Origin: Deltaproteobacteria bacterium
GTDB lineage: Bacteria; Bdellovibrionota_C; UBA2361; SZUA-149; JADYYL01
Direction of reading: 5' to 3'
Assembly: GCA_020853655.1 (NCBI GenBank)
Contig: JADYYL010000213.1
Coordinates: 1 to 17,351, forward strand
Length of the DNA stretch: 17,351 bases
Shown: piece by piece, positions 7,146-14,451 of the stretch
How the letters are laid out: each line of letters starts with the position of its first letter
Numbering within the stretch: the first letter of the stretch is position 1
The notes under the pieces: generated by a model
Told to the model about the DNA's origin: nothing
Seen by the model: the letters and a program-made list of their open reading frames with translations, nothing else
The model's database searches: none
Position numbers and translations under genes: made by a program

Positions 7146-7250
7146 AGACAAGCCTTTCTCGAAACGAACCAGCCCCGCGGAATGACCGCGATCAACTCAC
7201 ACGGCGCCGAGCACGATCTCTCAAAGCGGAAGCGCTCCGAGCGCGCTACG

Positions 7251-7266
7251 CCCCCCCCAAAAAAAA
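7251..7266 (+). repeat. C8A8 homopolymer tract
   Basis: Eight C residues (7251-7258) are followed directly by eight A residues (7259-7266), about 100 bases before the response-regulator start. Such tracts are prone to replication slippage and also to sequencing error. The adjacent ATCAC...GTGAT short inverted repeat (7266-7281) could be part of the same leader. Confidence 0.8.
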
Positions 7267-7368
7267 TCACAGTATCGTGATCGCGTTCGTGTGTAACTTA
7301 TCCAAGAAAGCGCGCTCGAACGCACTCCCATGGGCTGGGAGTCGAACGCAGATCGAAAGAGGGGAATT

Positions 7369-7758
7369 ATGGCACGCGTACTCATTGTCGAAGACGAGCT
7401 TCTCTCTGCCCGCGTCCTCAGCACCGCGTTGACGAGAGGAGGTCACGAAGTACGACTCGCCGCGCGTGCTGACGAAGCGATTCGGGTCGGCAACGATTTC
7501 GAACCCGAAGTTTTGATCAGCGATTGGATGCTCAAGAGCGAGCAGACGGGAGCAGATGTTGCGCGTGAGCTCCAGCGCGTTTTCCCGGACCTGGGCGTGC
7601 TCCTGATCACCGGCCTCGGCGCGAGCGAACTGAGAGAGGAGACCGGTGGGGTCCGAGTGTTCAAAATCCTCGAGAAGCCCTGTGGTCTCGACGAGGTGCT
7701 GGGCGCCGTCGATGACTGCCTCGCCAGTGTTCAGGCCCAACGTGGGGGTGCGGCCTGA
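7369..7758 (+). CDS. single-domain response regulator (CheY-like receiver)
   Basis: A 129-residue protein made of one receiver domain and no output domain. Visible residues are the acidic pocket in VLIVEDE (residues 4-10), the phospho-acceptor D52 in LISDWML, T81 in LLITG, and K103 in ILEKP. The segment VEVLIS-type beta strands and the LDEVLGAVDDCL last helix complete the fold. ATG at 7369 was chosen because AGAGGGG lies just before it and because it places the first motif at the N-terminus; an in-frame ATG at 7330 lacks such a site. No histidine kinase is adjacent, so its partner is elsewhere. It ends 19 bases from the stop of the convergent DUF4911 gene. Proteins of this type act in phosphorelays, motility or protein-protein signalling; which applies here is unknown. 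Confidence 0.92.
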   Translation: MARVLIVEDELLSARVLSTALTRGGHEVRLAARADEAIRVGNDFEPEVLISDWMLKSEQTGADVARELQRVFPDLGVLLITGLGASELREETGGVRVFKILEKPCGLDEVLGAVDDCLASVQAQRGGAA

Positions 7759-7777
7759 CGGCCGAAATTCTCGACCG

Positions 7778-8068
7778 CTATCCTTCCTCTGAGTTCGCGG
7801 CAAGACTCGTCACGAGCCAATCTTCGGTAGCCCCCTCAGGTGGAGGGACCACCCGGATCGACATCTCTTCGCTGAGACTTTCGATCAGACCGTCGACGCT
7901 CGCGCGGGTGTCGCGCAGCGCCAAGATCACAACGCTTCCCGTTTTTCGGTTTAACGTCCGGATGATGCCGAGACCATCATAGCTTTCGAGGATGAACTTG
8001 AGTTCGCCGATCCGCTCGGGAGGGAGCTTGAGAAAAAGCGGGCTGAACTGAGTGTCGAGTTCGGACAT
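7778..8068 (-). CDS. DUF4911 domain-containing protein
   Basis: A 96-residue protein with the layout I associate with DUF4911, a small uncharacterised family common in deltaproteobacterial-grade bacteria. The recognisable part is FLKLPPERIGELKFILESYD (residues 12-31), then GLGIIRTLNRKTGSVVILAL and a final acidic helix SEEMSIRVVPPP. No catalytic motif, signal peptide or membrane segment is visible, so it is probably a small cytoplasmic alpha/beta protein. ATG at 8068 was chosen because the conserved part begins shortly after it and AAAGAAGAG lies about 10 bases upstream. The frame stays open for another 264 bases upstream, but that part is the dispersed repeat copy and reads as arginine- and serine-rich non-protein-like sequence. 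Family assignment is from memory of its sequence pattern, not a search. Confidence 0.75.
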   Translation of the reverse strand: MSELDTQFSPLFLKLPPERIGELKFILESYDGLGIIRTLNRKTGSVVILALRDTRASVDGLIESLSEEMSIRVVPPPEGATEDWLVTSLAANSEEG

Positions 8069-8189
8069 CGAGCGCGTGCTCTTCTTTGAGGAGGTTTCAG
8101 TTGTTGTCGCCCTCACATGACATGCGGTGCCGACGTCGTCAAAATCCCTGCCGTGTGAGACCGCTCTGCCCTTGACCAAGGCGCGAGAG

Positions 8190-8329
8190 GCCACCGCCGC
8201 CCCAACCTTCGAGCGGTGCTGCGAAAAGCTCCTCTCCCGGACGACTTTTTCACTATGCGCGACCTTGCGGTCGCCTAAAATCGCATCTAGCCACTTTTGA
8301 GCACGGTGTTTCGGGTGCTTCGCTGGCTC
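8190..8329 (-). repeat. dispersed repeat family, copy B (inverted relative to copy A)
   Basis: The reverse complement of this stretch resembles 1447-1570. The 38-bp core is at 8255-8292 and matches 33 of 38 bases. Its hairpin is GCGACC/GGTCGC (8259-8264 with 8269-8274); read on the minus strand the loop is GCAA, a GNRA-type tetraloop. Beyond the core, on the minus-strand reading, an AGCTTT...GCAGC...CGCT segment and a GGCGGCGG end also line up with copy A. It sits directly in front of the DUF4911 gene and may supply part of its leader. Confidence 0.6.
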
Positions 8330-8528
8330 CACAGGGTTTTTACCAACCTTGTGAGGCTCCTCTCCGAGGGGGTCTGACCCTTTTGGGAAATGCCTAAATC
8401 ACGGTAGTGTGTTCGTCCGAAAGGGGCGCGCGAAGTCGCGCCCACACCGCCTTGAATGGGCCCCCACGGGTCGGTTCGAGCCCGACGTCGTCGATACCAC
8501 CGCAACTCGCGAGAATGGGATATTCGCT
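8330..8528 (+). other. leader region before the PpiD-like gene, with two hairpins
   Basis: No gene is visible here. CACAGGGTT (8330-8338) pairs with AACCTTGTG (8345-8353) with one G-U, and GGGCGCG (8424-8430) pairs perfectly with CGCGCCC (8437-8443). Neither is followed by a U tract. A sequence that mimics a tRNA T arm occurs at 8470-8486, without the rest of a tRNA. The promoter of the PpiD-like gene is presumably here, but no box is convincing. Confidence 0.4.
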
Positions 8529-10532
8529 ATGTTTTTTGAGCTCCTGCGCAGCAAGCAGAAATCCGTCATGTCGTTTCTGCTGATTGGCTTTGCCACCGTC
8601 TTGATCGCGAGTTTCGGATTGGACACCTACAATTACGGAGCCAACCAGTCCCCCGTCGCGATTCACATCGACGATCACGAGATCACGTTCCAGCAGTATT
8701 ACCAGCATCACGAGGAACTCACTCGAATGTATCGAAACCAGTTCGGCGAGAACTTCGAGACATTCAAGCAGATGATCAACCTCGAACAGCAGACCACCGA
8801 TTCCTTGATCAACGACTACCTCGTCGATCGGATCGTTTCACAGCTTGGTCTCGGAGTGAGTCAGCGACAGATCGAATCGCGTATACAAACGCACCCGTTC
8901 TTTGCCGGCGGCTTTACGTTCGCGAAATGGCAGGAGTTCCAGCAGCTTTCCGGAATGTCCGAGGCCGCCATTGAGCAAGCGTCTCGCCAAGAGCTCGTGC
9001 GCCAACAATTGCTCAATACGTTCGCGGGACTCGCATTCCTCTCGCCTCAAGAGCTTGAGGCTTCCTACTCCCGAGAGAAACAGAAGCATAAGTTCCGCTT
9101 CTTGCAGGTTCGACAGAACGAGTTCGAGAGTAAGGTCGACAGAAGCGACGCGAAAGTCGCCGAATATTACGATCGCAATAAAGAGAAATACGAACGGCCC
9201 GCGGAGGTCAGCTTCTCTTATGTCCGGTTCTCGCCGGATCAGTTCGCTCCGAACGTCGAGGTCAACGAGGAGGATCTCGTTGCCACATACAATGATCACC
9301 GCGAAGAGTTCATCGAGCGAAAGACGCTCAAGCTCGAGTCGCTCTCCTTCCTTCTCGAGAAAAAAGACGATGCCGAGAAGAAGGCCGACGCGGCATTGGC
9401 GGCTGTCCTCGACAAGAAAGCAGAGACCGCGGAATCTCAGCAGAGCGTGATAGATCCGAATGACGCGCTGAAGGAGAAGGCGAAAGCGGCGGTCGAGCGA
9501 CTTCGAGGCGGCGAGAGTTTCGAAAAAGTTGCCGCAGATTTTGTGAAAGACCCGGCGGCTCGCGCAGAACGCAAGGAGTTCGGAACGTTGGAGATCGAAG
9601 CGCTGCCGGAGACGATTCGCTCGCAAGCTGACGCACTGAACGCGGGCGAAACCTCAGAAGTGGTCGACGCCGGCGACAAGCTCTCCATCCTCTACGCTCC
9701 AGAAGTGAAGGAAGCGCGCCAGAAGACGCTCGAGGAAATTCGCACCGACATCGAGCGAATCTTCCGTTCCGAGCAAGCCCCGATCTACCTTTCGGCTTCC
9801 GCCGATGACGCGTTTCGCCGGTTTCAAGGGGACTCGGGAGATCTCAAGACGTTCGCAGAGAAGAGCGGGCTTCAGTATACCGAGAGCCCTTCATTCGTGA
9901 ATCTCACTACCGTGGATCCGACTGTTCCGATGCAGGTGGTTGAACGCGCCTTGAAGTTACAGCCGGGTGACCGCGAACAGATCAACGTCGACAACGAGTC
10001 GTTCATCTTGCAGATCACCGAGGTGAAAGCTCCGTCAATTCCCGAACTCGCCGCGGCAAAGGAGAAAGTTCTTGCAGACTACGTCGCCGAGGAAACACAG
10101 CGTCTCGCCCGGGAGCACGCCGATGCGATCCTGAAGGCCGCGAAGGAGTCGGAGAACCCGGTCGATTCGACCCTCATCGCCGGGCGAACTTTTGGTATCG
10201 CCTCGCAGGAAACGTCGTATGTCACTCACGCTGAGGCCAAAGCTCCGTTTCTGACGACACCAGAAGAGATCGACGCGGCATTTGCGTTGACGCTTGATGC
10301 CCCACTTGCGCCCAAGGTCACGAAAGCTGGCGACTCGTACTATGTCGTTCAACTTTCTGGGATTGAACCCGCAGACATGGCGCAGTTTAAGGCGGAGCGG
10401 GCGAAGATTGCCGCAGAAGAAGCAGAGCTCGCCGGGTCGCGGATTCTCCAAGCGGTTGTCGAGACCAGCCGGGCGCGTGCTGAGATTCGGGTAGATCCGC
10501 AGGTTTCTGCCCGACCCGGGAACGCCGTCTAG
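8529..10532 (+). CDS. PpiD/SurA-like membrane-anchored periplasmic chaperone (peptidyl-prolyl isomerase family)
   Basis: A 667-residue protein of the PpiD type: a chaperone anchored in the inner membrane that helps fold envelope proteins as they leave the Sec translocon. Residues 1-12 are short and basic, one membrane helix spans about 13-31 (VMSFLLIGFATVLIASFG), and the rest is periplasmic. Residues 41-260 form a SurA_N-like helical region (VAIHIDDHEITFQQYYQ; LINDYLVDRIVSQLGL; LVRQQLLN). A parvulin-like domain covers about 265-395 (LRGGESFEKVAADFVKDPAA, then ALNAGETSEVV). It is divergent: the usual GGDLGW is replaced by RKEFGTLE, and a charged Ala/Lys-rich insertion lies at about 278-316, so isomerase activity is doubtful, as for E. 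coli PpiD. ATG at 8529 gives the membrane anchor at the correct place; an in-frame GTG at 8409 would add 40 unlikely residues. Confidence 0.88.
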   Translation: MFFELLRSKQKSVMSFLLIGFATVLIASFGLDTYNYGANQSPVAIHIDDHEITFQQYYQHHEELTRMYRNQFGENFETFKQMINLEQQTTDSLINDYLVDRIVSQLGLGVSQRQIESRIQTHPFFAGGFTFAKWQEFQQLSGMSEAAIEQASRQELVRQQLLNTFAGLAFLSPQELEASYSREKQKHKFRFLQVRQNEFESKVDRSDAKVAEYYDRNKEKYERPAEVSFSYVRFSPDQFAPNVEVNEEDLVATYNDHREEFIERKTLKLESLSFLLEKKDDAEKKADAALAAVLDKKAETAESQQSVIDPNDALKEKAKAAVERLRGGESFEKVAADFVKDPAARAERKEFGTLEIEALPETIRSQADALNAGETSEVVDAGDKLSILYAPEVKEARQKTLEEIRTDIERIFRSEQAPIYLSASADDAFRRFQGDSGDLKTFAEKSGLQYTESPSFVNLTTVDPTVPMQVVERALKLQPGDREQINVDNESFILQITEVKAPSIPELAAAKEKVLADYVAEETQRLAREHADAILKAAKESENPVDSTLIAGRTFGIASQETSYVTHAEAKAPFLTTPEEIDAAFALTLDAPLAPKVTKAGDSYYVVQLSGIEPADMAQFKAERAKIAAEEAELAGSRILQAVVETSRARAEIRVDPQVSARPGNAV

Positions 10533-10696
10533 CAGGGTTGCGAAAAACTCTCCGCTGGCATTTGAGCACAGGAACGGTGCTCCTCCCGGTGAAGGGACGG
10601 ACTTCGGGTTGAGTCGATCAATATCGAGTCCATGAGAGCCGCGTTCTCGGCCGGGATCCCCACCGCTGAACCCTCTCCCACGAGAACCGGAGTCCC

Positions 10697-11464
10697 ATGG
10701 CATCAGACCTTTCCCTCCAATTTCGAAAAATCCCGTCGAGCGGACTCGACCGACTCTTGGGTTTGCCGCCGCGAGTCTCCCTGGGGGTGACACTGACCGC
10801 GACGACGGAATCTCCGTTGCTCGTCGGTCCTTTCTTCGACGAGATGTTGGCCTCTCCGGTTTTTCCCGAGGCCGTCGCTTTCCCGTTGCGAAACCGCTCG
10901 ACGGAGGAAGAGCTGTTCAACTTTCGAGGGACACCGAGCTTGGAAAGGAACGCGGAGGAGGTCTTCTTCCACGCGCGAGGAAACGTGCTCGTCCCGGCCG
11001 CTGTTGAAAGCGCGGACGCGGAACACGAAGAAGGGACTTTCGACCAAACCTTCTCCTACGACGTGCGAACAAACTTCACCCGTTTCGATCGTGGGAACAT
11101 TCTGCACCGCCCGCAGTATTTCGTATCCGGACCACTTGCCCCCCTCGCGAATACGATGACAGTCGCGGGACTCTGCCGGGCGATCCCGCTTCGCATCACA
11201 AACCTTGAGCTTCGGATCGACTTCTTCGAACGGAGGTCGTTTGGTGCGCTCCTCGGATTTGCCCCGCTCGTCGTCGCGCAGTTTTCGATCGTTCTCGCGG
11301 AACGCTCGGTTTCCATCTCTGCGCTTGGGAGACTCAGCTCGACCTCGTTGGAGGGCACCGTCGAAGGCGCTTTGCTCGCAGCCGCATGCGCGACAATCGC
11401 AAGCGCCGAAAAATCCGACACGCTCGAGGCCGTTCGAACGCTGCTCAAACAGAACGGGCGATAA
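10697..11464 (+). CDS. hypothetical protein, unrecognised
   Basis: An ORF of 255 codons that I do not recognise. GGAG at 10689-10692 lies four bases before the ATG, a good ribosome site. Codons favour C/G in third position (GTC, CTC, TTC, GAG) as in neighbouring genes. The composition is globular, rich in Leu, Ala, Phe and Ser, with no tryptophan, and it ends in a plausible helix (DTLEAVRTLLKQNGR). A hydrophobic stretch (ALLGFAPLVVAQFSIVLA, near residue 190) is too weak to call as a membrane helix, and no signal peptide is evident. The opposite strand also has an open frame of 259 codons (10703-11482) in exact codon register, but that product is about 17% arginine with many cysteines and looks like a shadow. 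Coding on the plus strand is therefore favoured but not proven. Confidence 0.45.
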   Translation: MASDLSLQFRKIPSSGLDRLLGLPPRVSLGVTLTATTESPLLVGPFFDEMLASPVFPEAVAFPLRNRSTEEELFNFRGTPSLERNAEEVFFHARGNVLVPAAVESADAEHEEGTFDQTFSYDVRTNFTRFDRGNILHRPQYFVSGPLAPLANTMTVAGLCRAIPLRITNLELRIDFFERRSFGALLGFAPLVVAQFSIVLAERSVSISALGRLSSTSLEGTVEGALLAAACATIASAEKSDTLEAVRTLLKQNGR

Positions 11465-11606
11465 CGCCGTTTCCCCAATCACGCGGTATATCGCCGCTCA
11501 TGTTCCCGCCGCGTGATGCTTGCGAACGGATAGCAAGTCAGGCGAGGATGGCGGCCACTTCACTTGCCACGCTGAGGCTTTTCGACGAACTGTTTTGGAG
11601 GTTCCC

Positions 11607-12623
11607 ATGAAGATTCGTGCTTTCCTTTTTCTCGCGTGCTCGCTTGTCCTCAGTGGCATCAGCGCATGTAATTCTTCGTCGAAGGATCTGCTCGATCTCG
11701 CGGTCGATCCGCCGCAGCGAAAGACCATCAATCGCGATATCGTTGGCGTGAATAATTTTTTCGTGAATCCAGAGTTTGGTTCGATCGAGCAGCAGTTTGC
11801 CGAGATTCGTAACACGCTCGGCCTCCGCCACGTGCGAGTTCTCTTTGCTTGGTCTGATGGCGTGCAGGCCTCACCCGGCGCTTCGCGAAATTACTCGTTC
11901 TATGACGACATCATCGATGCCATTCCGGCCGGAATGGACGTCGTCATCGTGCTTGCCCACACGCCCGCGTGGATGGGGAACTCCGCGAACTGGATTGACG
12001 GGAATCCCCGCAAGACGTGGGTCGAGCGTTGGCTGAAGCCCACCGTCGCGCGCTACGCCGGCCGTCGCGGCGTCATCGGGTGGGAGGTGTGGAACGAGCC
12101 GGATCTGGTGACGGTTCCGACAGACGCGGCTCTCGAGCTCGTCGACCCGGCTAAGTATTTTGAACTCCTCTCGCTCGGCGCCCCGGTCATTCGAACAACG
12201 GACCCGACCCGTCTCGTGCTCAACGCTGCGACGAGTGCCATCGCACAGAGCTTTCCCGCCGCTAAAAACTACAATGAAAGACTGCAAGATCTCGGCGCAG
12301 AATCTCTGGTCGACGTCTGGAACGTGCATTATTATAGTGAACAATTCGAGAACGTGGTCCGAGGCGGCGGCGTTGCGGAGTTCTTGAATTCACTCTCTGT
12401 TCCAATCTGGATCACGGAATCCGGTAAGGAGGGGATCAATCAACACCTCGCCTACGCGGAGACCGTGTGGCCCTTTCTGACCGATAACGTCGACGGAATC
12501 GAGAGGTTTTATTGGTATCAGCTCAATTCGCGCGAGCCAGCCGGCTCTTCGTTCGGATTGCGAACCGCCGATCCCGCATTTCCCGTCTCAGATCTCTACA
12601 TTTGGTTGCGGGATAACAAATAG
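11607..12623 (+). CDS. lipoprotein glycoside hydrolase, clan GH-A-like (GH39/GH5 type)
   Basis: A 338-residue secreted lipoprotein with a TIM-barrel glycosidase domain. Residues 1-20 form a lipoprotein signal ending in the lipobox ISAC, so C21 would be lipidated and the enzyme membrane anchored, facing the periplasm or surface. The barrel shows the clan GH-A hallmarks: VIGWEVWNEPD, with E164 as the likely acid/base after N163, and PIWITESGKEG, with E271 as the likely nucleophile near the seventh strand. HTPAWMG (118-124) and VWNVHYYS (237-244) are other barrel-strand ends. ATG at 11607 is preceded by TTGGAGG and starts the signal peptide exactly; longer in-frame starts have none. Clan membership fits retaining cleavage of beta-linked glycans, but the substrate cannot be read from sequence. 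A terminator-like hairpin in a repeat copy follows the stop codon. Confidence 0.82.
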   Translation: MKIRAFLFLACSLVLSGISACNSSSKDLLDLAVDPPQRKTINRDIVGVNNFFVNPEFGSIEQQFAEIRNTLGLRHVRVLFAWSDGVQASPGASRNYSFYDDIIDAIPAGMDVVIVLAHTPAWMGNSANWIDGNPRKTWVERWLKPTVARYAGRRGVIGWEVWNEPDLVTVPTDAALELVDPAKYFELLSLGAPVIRTTDPTRLVLNAATSAIAQSFPAAKNYNERLQDLGAESLVDVWNVHYYSEQFENVVRGGGVAEFLNSLSVPIWITESGKEGINQHLAYAETVWPFLTDNVDGIERFYWYQLNSREPAGSSFGLRTADPAFPVSDLYIWLRDNK

Positions 12624-12656
12624 CTCTCCGCAACAAACGGGAATGCGATTCAAACT

Positions 12657-12720
12657 CCGCGAAAAACGCCTTCGAGAGCGTTTTAGGAAAGCTCTGATTA
12701 AGAATGAGAGCTCCTCAAGG
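12657..12720 (-). repeat. degenerate, truncated copy of the 15925-16105 element
   Basis: The reverse complement aligns with the first 64 or so bases of the element at 15924-15987, with roughly 50 matches by hand. It keeps versions of hairpins 1 and 2 and then diverges; the rest of the element, including its right terminal repeat, is missing. The CTAG at the end is altered (CCTT in place of CCTAG on the matching strand). It lies between the glycosidase stop and sthA. Confidence 0.65.
12663..12684 (+). terminator. repeat-borne terminator-like hairpin after the glycosidase gene
   Basis: AAAACGC (12663-12669) pairs with GCGTTTT (12678-12684) around an eight-base loop, giving GCG followed by UUUU on the plus strand. 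It lies 40 bases after the glycosidase stop. The stem is A-U-rich outside a three-pair GC core, so it would be modest in strength. Confidence 0.45.
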
Positions 12721-12909
12721 CAAGTACGTCCACCCGCGGCACCGAGAACTTGAAAAACGAGGACTTCAGGTTGGGGTCTTGCGGTTGCGGATTCGCACTG
12801 CCAAAACATCGGACGGCTCCGCGGATCGCCGAAGAAATCCGGGACTCTGTGTCTCCCCTTGCATCCTAAGGTGTGAGATGAACTGAGCACGTTCTTTTTC
12901 TAAGCAACT

Positions 12910-14325
12910 ATGACACCGCCTACAAGCTCGCGTTACGACGAAAATCACTATGACGTTATCGTGCTTGGGAGTGGCCCTTCGGGACAGAAGGCGGCCATCC
13001 AATCCGCGAAACTGAAGAAACGGGTCGCCATCGTTGAGCCGGCGGACTCCCTTGGTGGCGTGTCGTCCAATACCGGAACGATCCCCAGCAAGTCCTTTCG
13101 CGAAGCCGTTCTCTACCTGACGGGTTTCCGCGAGCGCTCAATCTACGGCCCCGCGTATCGAGTGAAGTCGCGGATCACGATGAGCGATCTCACGTTTCGA
13201 ATCGGCAGCATCGTTCGTCACGAGAACCACGTCATCGAAGATCAGCTTTCTCGGAACAAGGTTGAGATCATCCGCGGCCGAGCCAGCTTCGCAGATCCGC
13301 ACACCGTCGTGATCGAGGGGCGCAACTTCGTCTCGACCAAAACAGCGGACCATATTGTCATCGCTGTCGGCACCCGCCCTCATCATCCGCCCGGATTCGA
13401 AGTCGACGGGGACAAGGTCCTCGACTCTGACGACATCCTGACGATGAAGGAACTCCCGCGAAACATCGTTGTTGTCGGCGGCGGGGTGATCGGCGTCGAG
13501 TACGCCTCGATGTTTGCGGTTCTCGGCGTCGAAGTCACTTTGGTCGAGCAGCGAAAGGAACTCCTCTCGTTCGTTGACCGCGAAGTCGTCGAGGCTTTGC
13601 AATACCACCTGCGCAATCTCGATATCACCCTCCGCTTAGGCGAAGAGGTGTCCAACGTCTCGCGTCGCGAAGACGGTCAGGTGGAAACGCATCTCAAGAG
13701 CGGAAAGAAGATCGTCAGCGAGGCGGTGCTCGTCTCCGCCGGACGGCAAGGCGCTGTTGATTCGCTGAATCTCGAACTCGTGGGGCTGAAGGCCGACAAG
13801 TATGGTCGCCTGAAGGTCAACGAGCAGTATCAGACCGAGGTCCCTCACATTTACGCCGTCGGCGACGTGATCGGCTTCCCTGCTCTCGCATCGACCGGCA
13901 TGAGCCAAGGCAGAATCGCGGCCTCTCATGCGTTTGGCATTCCCGACGTCGCGCTCCCCGGCCCGCTTCCGTATGGAATTTGGACCATCCCGGAGATTTC
14001 ACTCGTCGGTGAAACGGAAGACTCCCTGACACAGAAGCAGATCCCCTACGAGACCGGCGTCGCTCGATATAAAGAGATCGCGCGCGGACATCTCATCGGA
14101 GATGAACTCGGGATGTTGAAGATCCTTTTCCACCGCGAGACGCGGCAACTCCTTGGGGTCCACATCATTGGTGAGGGGGCCTGTGAGATCGTCCACGTCG
14201 GTCAGTCGGTTCTCTCGCTCAAGGGCGGGCTCGACTATCTCGTCAGCACCGTCTTCAATTATCCGACCCTAACGGAATGCTACAAGGTCGCGGCGCTCGA
14301 CGGACTGAATAAGATTCGAGCATAG
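12910..14325 (+). CDS. sthA: soluble pyridine nucleotide transhydrogenase
   Basis: A cytoplasmic flavoprotein that passes hydride between NADPH and NAD+ without energy coupling, helping balance the two cofactor pools. The protein has 471 residues, the family size. The FAD-binding motif VIVLGSGPSGQKAA starts at residue 16, the NAD(P)-binding motif NIVVVGGGVIGVEYAS at about residue 180, and the second FAD contact is IYAVGDVIG. Diagnostic of SthA rather than lipoamide dehydrogenase are GTIPSK in the active-site helix and the C-terminal FNYPTLTECYKVAALDGLNKI. The stretch GGVSSNTGTIPSKSFREAVL has serine (S52) where related SthA proteins keep a cysteine, as well as the usual threonine (T57) at the second position, so no redox disulfide is possible. 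ATG at 12910 has only a weak upstream ribosome site. Confidence 0.92.
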   Translation: MTPPTSSRYDENHYDVIVLGSGPSGQKAAIQSAKLKKRVAIVEPADSLGGVSSNTGTIPSKSFREAVLYLTGFRERSIYGPAYRVKSRITMSDLTFRIGSIVRHENHVIEDQLSRNKVEIIRGRASFADPHTVVIEGRNFVSTKTADHIVIAVGTRPHHPPGFEVDGDKVLDSDDILTMKELPRNIVVVGGGVIGVEYASMFAVLGVEVTLVEQRKELLSFVDREVVEALQYHLRNLDITLRLGEEVSNVSRREDGQVETHLKSGKKIVSEAVLVSAGRQGAVDSLNLELVGLKADKYGRLKVNEQYQTEVPHIYAVGDVIGFPALASTGMSQGRIAASHAFGIPDVALPGPLPYGIWTIPEISLVGETEDSLTQKQIPYETGVARYKEIARGHLIGDELGMLKILFHRETRQLLGVHIIGEGACEIVHVGQSVLSLKGGLDYLVSTVFNYPTLTECYKVAALDGLNKIRA

Positions 14326-14383
14326 CGACACGGGCGGCGGCGCCTTCCGCTGCCAACTCACGTTCCCGATCCACTTCGATAAA

Positions 14384-14413
14384 GCGTACGCTCCGCTTTC
14401 GAGATGCGTACGC
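14384..14413. promoter_or_regulatory. paired palindromes, possible operator before the NtrC-type gene
   Basis: The 8-bp palindrome GCGTACGC occurs at 14384-14391 and again at 14406-14413, 22 bp apart start to start, close to two helical turns. The second copy is the centre of a longer imperfect palindrome, CGAGATGCGT/ACGCGTCTCG (14400-14419). They lie 40-70 bases before the favoured start of the sigma-54 activator gene, a position that suits autoregulation. Regulator and function are inferred. Confidence 0.45.
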
Positions 14414-14451
14414 GTCTCGACTTCGTGTGCCACGAGTGGTGTCATCAATTC

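Noticed and set aside
8470..8494. Perfect tRNA T-arm look-alike (GTCGG, loop TTCGAGC, CCGAC)
   Set aside because: The 5' acceptor complement of GTCGTCG is absent at the expected distance, and no D or anticodon arm can be drawn. It also does not match a tmRNA 3' end.
10703..11482. 259-codon minus-strand ORF opposite the hypothetical gene
   Set aside because: The product is about 17% arginine with many cysteines, no recognisable domain and no ribosome site noted; it behaves like codon-register shadows seen opposite gatA.
12704..12886. Plus-strand ORF of 60 codons between the repeat copy and sthA
   Set aside because: Begins inside the degenerate repeat, is very arginine-rich, and has no ribosome site or known motif.
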